Shown here in pieces: positions 48,796 to 54,271 of a stretch of DNA of 54,271 nt (its first letter is position 1; each line of letters begins with the position of its first letter). Both the position numbers and the translations under genes were made by a program. Below the pieces are notes generated by a model that saw nothing but the letters and a program-made list of their open reading frames with translations, made no database searches and had not been told where the DNA came from. The stretch is taken from NCBI GenBank assembly GCA_937911045.1, contig CALEPX010000001.1, forward strand, positions 1-54,271, in the 5' to 3' direction. This stretch comes from an uncultured Fretibacterium sp. (GTDB taxonomy: Bacteria > Synergistota > Synergistia > Synergistales > Aminobacteriaceae).

Positions 48796-49750
48796 GCGAA
48801 TTTTGATAGCGTCGGGCGGAACTGGCGGACATATTTTTCCTGCGATTGTGTTTGGTAAGAGGCTGCAAAAACACGGGCGTGTTGTGAGATGGCTGTGCGG
48901 TTCGCGTGAACTTGAGAATGAGATATATAACTCGTCGGGGATTGAGCCGCTGAAATTATCGTTGGCAGGTTCGCCTCTGGGAGCAAAATCTCTGAGTAAG
49001 AATCTCGGGCGCGTGTTGGATTTGTTCCGGGCATTTTTCGAGACGGCAAGATATATTCGTGAGTTCAAGCCGGACGTGATATTTTTGTTTGGCGGATATA
49101 TTTCTTTTGCGCCGCTGATAGTTGCGAAGATGAAAAATATTCCGGTGCGATTGCATGAACAGAACGCTGTTGCCGGACGTGTTACGAAAGTTGCGGAACG
49201 TTTGGGCGTTATGATTCTTACGGGTTGGCGCGAATGTATCGGTGTGAAGAGATTTGTTTATGCCGGCATACCGGTGCGTGAACCTGAGAGAATCTCGCGT
49301 GAGAAGGCTCTGGAGATTTTGGGATTGCGCATGATTGATTTTAACTCGAAGATTGTCGCAGTAGCAGGCGGATCGTTGGGCAGCGGAAATCTTCGGGAAA
49401 TTCTGAAACGCACGGCGGAGATTTGCACGAATCTGGAATTTGTTTTTTTATCTTCGCGTGAGAGAATTGATTCAGGCAACGAGCATTATATTTTGCCGCA
49501 ATGGGATATGAACGCGTTTTACTCGATTTGTGACGTGCTTGTGTGTCGTGCTGGAGGTTCGACGCTGGCAGAGGCTCTGAAGTGGAATTTGCCGACGGTG
49601 AGCGTGCCTTGGAACGGAGCTGCGGATAATCACCAGAATTTCAACGCGCTGGAATTTGTCAAAGTTGCGAAGAATGCGCGGATTTTTCCGGAGACTGGTG
49701 AAGCTGAAGAACTTGCGCAGATAATTTCGAGTTTGGCAAACGCCCCTTGA
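48785..49750 (+). CDS. murG: UDP-GlcNAc--lipid I GlcNAc transferase (MurG)
   Basis: MurG adds GlcNAc to lipid I at the inner face of the membrane to form lipid II. The 321-residue product has ILIASGGTGGHIFPAIVFGKRL (donor loop), FLFGGYISFAPLIVAKMKNIPVRLHEQNAVAGRVTKV, SLGSGNLREILKRTAEI, and CRAGGSTLAEALKWNLPTVSVPWNGAADNHQNFNALEF. It is about 30 residues shorter than E. coli MurG. The ATG at 48785 overlaps ftsW by 11 bases; an alternative in-frame ATG at 48773 is closer to the purine-rich site. The stop is inside a hairpin (49741-49776). Confidence 0.93.
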   Translation: MKTERILIASGGTGGHIFPAIVFGKRLQKHGRVVRWLCGSRELENEIYNSSGIEPLKLSLAGSPLGAKSLSKNLGRVLDLFRAFFETARYIREFKPDVIFLFGGYISFAPLIVAKMKNIPVRLHEQNAVAGRVTKVAERLGVMILTGWRECIGVKRFVYAGIPVREPERISREKALEILGLRMIDFNSKIVAVAGGSLGSGNLREILKRTAEICTNLEFVFLSSRERIDSGNEHYILPQWDMNAFYSICDVLVCRAGGSTLAEALKWNLPTVSVPWNGAADNHQNFNALEFVKVAKNARIFPETGEAEELAQIISSLANAP

Positions 49751-49776
49751 ATCGTGAACGCGTGATTCTTGGGGCG
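49741..49776. terminator. Inverted repeat between convergent murG and Wzz-like genes
   Basis: CGCCCCTTGAATC and GATTCTTGGGGCG form an almost perfect 13-bp stem (two internal T-T/A-like mismatches) with a 10-base loop, spanning the murG stop codon. It has no long T-run on either side, so it may act as a weak bidirectional terminator. Confidence 0.45.
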
Positions 49777-49782
49777 AGTTTG

Positions 49783-51036
49783 CTATTCGTAGTCGTAATC
49801 GGAATCTGAGTCTTGTTCTGAATCTGAATCTGAATCTGAATCCGTATCTTGGTTTTGGTCTTTCAAGCTCTTGAGAAATTCCTTGCCGAACACCCAGCTC
49901 ACTGACAGGAAGAATCCCAGGAACGCGATTCCGAGAGTGATTTTTGCGCGACCGGGTTTGTACTTGTAATCCGGAGGCGTTGCGCGATCAAGAATCGTTA
50001 TTGTCGATAGATCGTTTACCTCGCTTAATCTTGCATTTTCGTATTGCTTCATCATCATTTCGTATTTAGCATTCGCGAATTGCAGGTCTCTGAATTTGCG
50101 CTGATATTCGATGCCAAGTTCCGGGAATTGTCCGAACGATGTCAGAATATCCGATGATGTTGCGCGCGTTGAACTTGAGGATTTCTGTTGTTCTTCGAGG
50201 CGGCTTAATTCTCGGTTCATGGCTTCGAGCTGAGTTTGCGCGAGTTTCAGTCTCGGATTATCTTTTCGTGCGTAGCTTCTGAGTGATGAAATTTCGACGT
50301 TCTTGGCTGCGATTTGGCTGCGTAGATTTGCGATTGCGTCGATTATAGCTTTTGCCTGAGAACTGATTTCGACTACACCGCTTGACTGTTGATAACTTAC
50401 CATTGCCTCTTCTGCGTCGGAGAGTTCCTGCTGTGCCTGCCTGAGCTGGTTCTCGAAAAAGTTTTTGCGTTGTTGAGCTTCTGTTATGGAAATGTCGAGC
50501 AATTTCTTTTGCAGTTTGTCAACGAATGAATTTACGATTGCTGCGGATTGTTCGGGGCTTTTATCCAGATATGCGATGCTGACGATGCCGCTGCCAGAAT
50601 CTTCTTCGGTTTCGAGATTTTCCATAACTGCTTCTCGTGCTTTCAGGCGAATATCTATGCTGTATAATTCCATCAGGTCATACTCGTCGATTATTGCGTC
50701 AACGATTGAGTCGATTTGCAAAATGCCGATTAACATTTGACCGGTTGTCGCAGTTTTGGGAAGTCCGATTAGATCCGCCATGCCTCCGAACTGTGACATA
50801 AGTCCCGCCAATCTTGAGTTAGACTGTTGAACGAGAATTTTGCTTTCGGCTCTGTAAATGAACGGCAAGTACAGCGCATAAGCCAGTCCCAGCAAGCCGA
50901 AAATCATCGTCATGGAAATTATAAGGCGTTTGCGTCTCCAGAACAGCCTGAACAAGTCTAAAAGATCGATCTCGATTTCGTCGTCACGCTGCGATTCGGG
51001 AGAAACTCGCTTGAAAATTTGAATCTTGTCTGACAT
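49783..51036 (-). CDS. Wzz/GumC-type chain-length determinant
   Basis: A 417-residue inner-membrane polysaccharide co-polymerase. N-terminal Wzz domain with IDLLDLFRLFWRRKRLIISMTMIFGLLGLAYALYLPFIYRAESKILVQQ (helix 1), a long coiled coil at about residues 180-290 (SITEAQQRKNFFENQLRQAQQELSDAEEAM, LAQTQLEAMNRELSRLEEQQ), the PPDYKYKPGRAKITLGIAFLGFFLSVSWVFG second helix and an acidic Asp/Ser C-terminal tail (DTDSDSDSDSEQDSDSDYDYE) from repeated GAATCT codons. It sets sugar-chain length of O-antigen or exopolysaccharide. No other polysaccharide genes are next to it. Confidence 0.88.
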   Translation of the reverse strand: MSDKIQIFKRVSPESQRDDEIEIDLLDLFRLFWRRKRLIISMTMIFGLLGLAYALYLPFIYRAESKILVQQSNSRLAGLMSQFGGMADLIGLPKTATTGQMLIGILQIDSIVDAIIDEYDLMELYSIDIRLKAREAVMENLETEEDSGSGIVSIAYLDKSPEQSAAIVNSFVDKLQKKLLDISITEAQQRKNFFENQLRQAQQELSDAEEAMVSYQQSSGVVEISSQAKAIIDAIANLRSQIAAKNVEISSLRSYARKDNPRLKLAQTQLEAMNRELSRLEEQQKSSSSTRATSSDILTSFGQFPELGIEYQRKFRDLQFANAKYEMMMKQYENARLSEVNDLSTITILDRATPPDYKYKPGRAKITLGIAFLGFFLSVSWVFGKEFLKSLKDQNQDTDSDSDSDSEQDSDSDYDYE

Positions 51037-51099
51037 GAATAGTTATTAATTCCCTTCTGAAATAATTATTATTATAATTGCGTTTGATTGCGGATATTA

Positions 51100-51795
51100 T
51101 CACGCGTAAAGTGTTTTGATGCAAGCGTCGCTCAGAGCTTTGAGACTTGAGACTTGTTTTTCGTCGGGAAGTCCTGAAGCTGCGTACGCAATCGGAAGTT
51201 CTGTGCAGCCCATTGTAACCGGCACATCACGTTCGCGCCATAATTCGGTAACGACGTTGTGAATTTTCTCGCCGGCGATTTTCAGATTTCCGGATTTAAC
51301 GTCACGGATTGAAGATTGGATTATGTCCTGTTGTTCGTCCGAAGGTTTCAGGAAGTGATAATTCATTTTCGCAGCGCACGCCGGATAGATCAGGCTTTTC
51401 TGAGTTCCTGAAGTTGCGAGCAGCCAAGAACAATTTCCCTTGCTTAAATCTCTAGCAGCTTCGACGGTTACTTCGACGATGTGAATTAACGGGACTGGTA
51501 ATTCGTCTCTGAATCTGTCGATGAAATAATGCGCGGTGTTACACGGAACAGCGAGAACTTGTGCTCCCCAAGCTATTAACTGGAACAAATTTTTCCGGAT
51601 CACAGGCAGCGGATCAGGACCGATTCCCATTAAGCCGTCGCTTCGATCTGGAGTTTCCGGGTCTGAGAGCATGATAATTTTCGGGTGTTCGGAATCATTT
51701 TTCGCAGGAACATCGCGAGCAAATATTCGCAAAAATTCCGCTGTAGCAGCCGGTCCCATTCCCCCGAGTACGCCTAAAGTTTTTTCTGGACGCAT
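51100..51795 (-). CDS. Aspartate/glutamate racemase family protein
   Basis: A 231-residue cofactor-independent racemase of the Asp/Glu/hydantoin family. N-terminal LGVLGGMGPAATAEFLRIF, first catalytic cysteine in VLAVPCNTAHYFI and second in PVTMGCTELPIAY, both present. The middle LATSGTQKSLIYPACAAKM is typical of aspartate racemase (RacX/YgeA type). The ATG is preceded by AAAGGGG. It probably makes D-Asp or another D-amino acid for the cell wall or for catabolism. It is divergent from cstA. Confidence 0.92.
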   Translation of the reverse strand: MRPEKTLGVLGGMGPAATAEFLRIFARDVPAKNDSEHPKIIMLSDPETPDRSDGLMGIGPDPLPVIRKNLFQLIAWGAQVLAVPCNTAHYFIDRFRDELPVPLIHIVEVTVEAARDLSKGNCSWLLATSGTQKSLIYPACAAKMNYHFLKPSDEQQDIIQSSIRDVKSGNLKIAGEKIHNVVTELWRERDVPVTMGCTELPIAYAASGLPDEKQVSSLKALSDACIKTLYA

Positions 51796-51936
51796 TGTAA
51801 AAATCCCCTTTCAAAACAAATTTCGAGTTAAAATAATTTTGGGTCTTGCGTTAAATCTGAAAAAGGCTAAAATCTATTTATTCACGTTCTTATTATATAA
51901 CATGCAATTTTTAAGTTTAAGAAGGAGGAAGTTTTC

Positions 51937-53448
51937 ATGTATTCGTTTTTGGGAGGGCTTGTGTTATTAGTCCTTGGGTATTTGATTTACGGGGCGTTTG
52001 TCACGAAAGTTTTCGGGCCGGACGACAGACGTACACCATGCGTTGTTCATCCTGACGGCGTTGATTACGTGCCGATTTCTGCTGGACGAGCGTTCTTGAT
52101 TCAGCTTTTGAACATTGCGGGACTTGGGCCGATTTTCGGAGCGTTATCCGGAGCGATTTGGGGTCCGCAGGTTTATTTATGGATTGTATTCGGAACGATT
52201 TTCGCCGGAGCAGTTCATGATTATCTGGTTGGAATGCTTTCGATGCGCAATGACGGAGCGAGCGTTTCTGAAATTACTGGAATTTATCTTGGGTCTGTCA
52301 TGAAAGGGATCATGCGCGTATTCTCAGTTGTGTTGCTTGTAATGGTCGGAGTTGTCTTCATGGTAGGACCGGCTGGCTTGCTTGCGATAATGTTCACTCA
52401 GGGAACGAGTGCGGCAACTGGCGGAGCTGCTGGAGCTGCAACGTTGATGGGTTACACGACTGCTGAATGGACGAAGATTTTGACGGTAATAATCCTGATT
52501 TATTATTTCCTGGCTACGTTACTGCCGATTGATAAAGTAATTGGCAAGATTTACCCGCTGTTCGGACTTTGCTTGATATTCATGGCGATCGGAATTGGCG
52601 GCATGACCGTTATGAATCATATTAACGGCACGAAGCCTATGATCGAATTATGGGAAGGCTTGTATAACATGCACCCGAAAGCTGATGCGACACCGATTTG
52701 GCCCTTAATGTTCATCACGGTAGCGTGCGGAGCGATTTCCGGATTCCACGCAACACAGTCGCCGATGATGGCGCGTTGCTTAACGTCCGAGCGTCAGGGA
52801 AGATTTGTATTTTACGGCGCAATGGTTGCAGAAGGAATTATCGCGTTGATTTGGGCATCTGCAGGAATTGCGTTTTATAATGCGACGGATGGCGGATTTT
52901 CAACGGCTGGATTATTAGCGGTTGGCGGAGGAAATTCCACGTCGGTTTACCAGATTTCTGTTGGATTATTAGGGCCTATCGGAAGTATTTTGGCGATTTT
53001 GGGAGTTGTAGCTTGCCCGATTACGTCAGGAGACACGGCTTTCAGAAGTGCGCGATTAACTCTGGCGGATTGGTTCAAGATTGATCAGAAAGGCATGGCT
53101 CCGAGATTATTGCTTGCGGTGCCGTTATTAGCTGCTGGTTATGGAATTTCGTTCTTAGAATACGGAGTTATTTGGCGTTATTTCTCGTGGTCTAACCAGA
53201 CTTTGGCGATGATCGCGTTATGGGCCGGAGCAGTTTATTTAGCGCGAAACGTTGGAGCTGGGAAAGGCTTTATGGCAGCGATTCCTGCGACATTCATGAG
53301 TGCCGTAAGCGTTACATATTTCTGTATTGCGCCTGAGTGCTACTTAATGCTTCCGAGAATGACGGCATATGCGATTGGGATCGTTGTAGCGATTGTGTTT
53401 TTTGCGATTTACTGGATCAGAGTTTATCAACCTGCTGCGAAGAAATAA
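51937..53448 (+). CDS. cstA: Carbon starvation protein A (CstA-type transporter)
   Basis: A 503-residue membrane protein with about 14 helices. Typical parts: TPCVVHPDGVDYVPISAGRAFLIQLLNIAGLGPIFGALSGAIWGPQVYLWIVFGTIFAGAVHDYLVGMLSMRNDGASVSEITG, a GFHATQSPMMARCL segment and ITSGDTAFRSARLTLADWF. Relatives take up pyruvate or peptides under starvation. It is shorter than E. coli CstA (701), like the forms in clostridia. A clear AAGGAGG site precedes the ATG. A copper-chaperone-like gene follows by 14 bases. Confidence 0.92.
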   Translation: MYSFLGGLVLLVLGYLIYGAFVTKVFGPDDRRTPCVVHPDGVDYVPISAGRAFLIQLLNIAGLGPIFGALSGAIWGPQVYLWIVFGTIFAGAVHDYLVGMLSMRNDGASVSEITGIYLGSVMKGIMRVFSVVLLVMVGVVFMVGPAGLLAIMFTQGTSAATGGAAGAATLMGYTTAEWTKILTVIILIYYFLATLLPIDKVIGKIYPLFGLCLIFMAIGIGGMTVMNHINGTKPMIELWEGLYNMHPKADATPIWPLMFITVACGAISGFHATQSPMMARCLTSERQGRFVFYGAMVAEGIIALIWASAGIAFYNATDGGFSTAGLLAVGGGNSTSVYQISVGLLGPIGSILAILGVVACPITSGDTAFRSARLTLADWFKIDQKGMAPRLLLAVPLLAAGYGISFLEYGVIWRYFSWSNQTLAMIALWAGAVYLARNVGAGKGFMAAIPATFMSAVSVTYFCIAPECYLMLPRMTAYAIGIVVAIVFFAIYWIRVYQPAAKK

Positions 53449-53462
53449 AATAAATAATCGTC

Positions 53463-53678
53463 ATGAGAAAAATATTACACGTTGAAGGCATGGGCTGCCA
53501 GAATTGTGTCAAGCATGTAACGGAAGCTCTTGAAGGATTGGACGGAGTTTCGAAAGCGGAAGTCAGTCTCGAAAAGAATCTTGCAGTTGTAGAGATGACG
53601 CGTGAAATTTCGGACGATGTTTTGAAGACGGCTGTTGAAGATGCTGGCTATGATGTGAGCAAAATCGAAGCTGCGTAG
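53463..53678 (+). CDS. CopZ-like heavy-metal-associated domain protein
   Basis: A 71-residue single HMA domain. The metal-binding motif is GMGCQNCV (C12-x2-C15), in a VEGMGCQNCVKHVTEALEGLDGVSKAEVSLEKN core with EDAGYDV near the end, all family features. Such proteins carry copper(I) to a P-type ATPase, but no ATPase gene lies in the window. It starts 14 bases after cstA and is closed by the strong terminator at 53704-53749. Confidence 0.93.
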   Translation: MRKILHVEGMGCQNCVKHVTEALEGLDGVSKAEVSLEKNLAVVEMTREISDDVLKTAVEDAGYDVSKIEAA

Positions 53679-53703
53679 AAAATATTAAGAGAAATAACTT
53701 GTG

Positions 53704-53749
53704 AAAGATTCTCCGGTTCTGAGCGATTCAGAGCTGGGGAATCTTTTTT
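53704..53749 (+). terminator. Rho-independent terminator after the copZ-like gene
   Basis: AAAGATTC (53704-53711) pairs with GAATCTTT (53739-53746), an inner TCTGA/TCAGA stem continues it, and six T follow. The end of its T-run is the start of the 150-bp repeat. Confidence 0.9.
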
Positions 53750-53776
53750 GAGCGCGAAAACTCGATTATGATAGTG

Positions 53777-53785
53777 TGATAGAAT
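53777..53785 (+). promoter_or_regulatory. Extended -10 promoter of the amphipathic-peptide unit
   Basis: TGATAGAAT (TGn-TAGAAT). No -35 is visible 17 bp upstream. The second copy has the same box at 54155-54163. Transcription would start near 53792. Confidence 0.5.
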
Positions 53786-53793
53786 GTTGAGCA

Positions 53794-53854
53794 TGGCAGG
53801 GTCACGTGAAATTTTTGCGATTTTGCGTGAAGGTGTTGCCAGGGGTAATCCCTG
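53794..53854 (+). ncRNA. Structured leader upstream of the peptide ORF
   Basis: Two nested helices: TGGCA (53794-53798) with TGCCA (53837-53841), and inside TCACG (53802-53806) with CGTGA (53826-53830). A second hairpin, CAGGG (53840-53844) with CCCTG (53850-53854), shares bases 53840-53841 with the first stem, so the two are partly exclusive. Copy 2 is identical here. The ORF begins 29 bases later. Confidence 0.55.
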
Positions 53855-53882
53855 AGTACTGCAAAGGAAAGGGGGTGAGAAC

Positions 53883-53969
53883 ATGATGGATAAAGCAATA
53901 AAGCTCGTAAAAGCCCTCACGGAGCTTCTGCGAGCCATTGCCGAGATAATTCGGTTATTGCGTTCCTGA
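53883..53969 (+). CDS. 28-residue amphipathic peptide, candidate type I toxin or membrane-active peptide
   Basis: A short ORF with a strong GGGGGTGAG site ending 4 bases before ATG 53883 (ATG 53886 is an alternative). The peptide starts MMDKAIKLVKALTELL and ends RLLRS. Charged residues at 4, 7, 10, 14, 17, 21, 24 and 27 and Leu/Ile/Val on the other face make a regular amphipathic helix (net charge about +3). It resembles phenol-soluble modulins or type I toxins in size and shape but not in sequence. It lies in a repeated cassette with a structured leader, a 3' hairpin and a convergent promoter. Family unknown to me. Confidence 0.6.
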   Translation: MMDKAIKLVKALTELLRAIAEIIRLLRS

Positions 53970-53979
53970 TCCTCATTCT

Positions 53980-54026
53980 GGGTGTAAATCCGAGATGGGG
54001 AGACACAATCCCCGTATCGGTGACCC
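53980..54026 (+). other. Large hairpin downstream of the peptide ORF
   Basis: GGGT (53980-53983) pairs with ACCC (54023-54026). Inside, CCGA-GAT pairs with GTATCGG with one mismatch, and GGGGA pairs with TCCCC around GACACAA. It is followed by AAAATTTT. It could be a terminator or a protective 3' stem. Confidence 0.55.
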
Positions 54027-54085
54027 AAAATTTTCAGATGTCAACTCTTCCCTGCCGGAGTTGGCATCAATTATTTCCTGAGCTA

Positions 54086-54113
54086 ATTATAGCACGAACA
54101 AATTCTTGGGCAA
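54086..54113 (-). promoter_or_regulatory. Convergent (antisense) promoter behind the peptide unit
   Basis: Minus strand: TTGCCC (54113-54108), 16-bp spacer, TATAAT (54091-54086). A transcript would start near 54079 and run leftwards across the hairpin and, if unterminated, the peptide ORF. Such an antisense RNA is what a type I antitoxin would need. Confidence 0.5.
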
Positions 54114-54154
54114 CTGAGAAATTTTTTGCGCGCGAAAACTCGATTGTGATAGTA

Positions 54155-54163
54155 TGATAGAAT
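54155..54163 (+). promoter_or_regulatory. Extended -10 promoter of the second peptide unit
   Basis: TGATAGAAT, identical to the copy 1 box. The nearby changes (GATTG, AGTATG) leave it intact. Confidence 0.45.
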
Positions 54164-54260
54164 GTTGAGCATGGCAGGGTCACGTGAAATTTTTGCGATT
54201 TTGCGTGAAGGTGTTGCCAGGGGTAATCCCTGAGTACTGCAAAGGAAAGGGGGTGAGAAC

Positions 54261-54271
54261 ATGATGGATAA
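54261..54271 (+). CDS. Second copy of the amphipathic-peptide ORF, first codons only
   Basis: ATG-ATG-GAT-AA, matching the first codons of the peptide at 53883. The rest is beyond the window. Same ribosome site GGGGGTGAG. Confidence 0.55.

Larger units (their letters stand above)
53744..53893 (+). repeat. 150-bp direct repeat, copy 1
   Basis: Bases 53744-53893 and 54122-54271 are identical except for three positions (A/C near the start and two A/G changes just before the -10). The offset is 378 bp. The second copy runs to the end of the window, so the true repeat is at least 150 bp and may continue into a longer tandem array. Confidence 0.95.
54122..54271 (+). repeat. 150-bp direct repeat, copy 2 (runs off the window)
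   Basis: Same sequence as 53744-53893 with three substitutions, including the structured leader. The window ends 11 bases into the second peptide ORF. Confidence 0.95.

Noticed and set aside
53648..54028. 126-codon minus-strand frame across the first peptide unit
   Set aside because: No ribosome site or family resemblance; it crosses the terminator, the structured leader and the peptide ORF on the opposite strand.

Overview
The window looks like a chromosomal segment from a Gram-negative, flagellated anaerobe, most likely an uncultured member of the Synergistota; this is inference from gene content and no marker settles it. Supporting signs are a Kdo transferase (WaaA), a secretin and a Wzz-type protein (outer membrane), FliW/CsrA/FlgJ (flagella), rubredoxin, CstA, a tandem pair of NSS-family sodium symporters, frequent GTG/TTG starts and a type I-E-like CRISPR repeat. 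Most genes are core metabolism and cell-envelope functions packed in short operons with 1-20 nt overlaps.

Layout. 1-2.8 kb: 3' end of folP, tRNA-Pro, then rpsF-ssb-rpsR-DUF2232. 2.8-5.8 kb (minus): a compact RiPP cassette made of a 63-residue Cys-rich precursor with two 21-residue repeats, a terminator-like attenuator, and two different radical SAM/SPASM maturases. 5.9-8.7 kb: waaA, then metF with a stand-alone MetH-type activation domain. 8.7-11.8 kb: PilO-, PilP- and PilQ-like type IV pilus genes. 11.8-14.1 kb: efp, Asp23, a small membrane protein and nusB. 14-17.7 kb: unknown protein, methyltransferase, flippase-like protein and FabK/nitronate monooxygenase-like enzyme. 17.9-24 kb: fliW-csrA running with overlapping frames into purE-purM-(purN fused to a PurO-like IMP cyclohydrolase)-AICAR transformylase-purD. 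24-32.5 kb: exported nitroreductase-like protein, rubredoxin, two NSS transporters, FIST/HD-GYP protein, aminotransferase, pgi. 32.5-34 kb: a three-spacer CRISPR array without cas genes, lying between pgi and its apparent terminator, and two membrane proteins. 34-40 kb: zinc-ribbon protein, DUF721, FlgJ, QueH, ThrE-type exporter, rhodanese, HIT, IMPACT, MBL hydrolase and methyltransferase. 40-46 kb: unknown NAD-fold-like protein, HD hydrolase, NarL-type two-component pair, HAD phosphatase, secreted papain-like protease. 46-53.7 kb: murD-ftsW-murG, Wzz-like protein, Asp/Glu racemase, cstA, copZ-like protein.

The last 530 bases hold the least conventional element: a 150-bp segment repeated at a distance of 378 bp (3 differences). 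Each copy carries an extended -10 promoter, a structured leader and a strong ribosome site for a 28-residue amphipathic peptide. The complete first unit also has a strong 3' hairpin and a convergent promoter, so its architecture resembles a type I toxin-antitoxin unit, but I do not recognise the family. Together with the RiPP cassette, whose promoter has a 13-A homopolymer in its spacer, this is where an undescribed system is most likely.

Two patterns run through the window: short perfect tandem repeats (7-14 bp, 3-4 copies) at gene junctions, sometimes carrying the stop codon or ribosome site, and extended -10 promoters (TGnTATAAT) with poor -35 boxes. The first 54 bases are a perfect palindrome and look like a contig-end fold-back.
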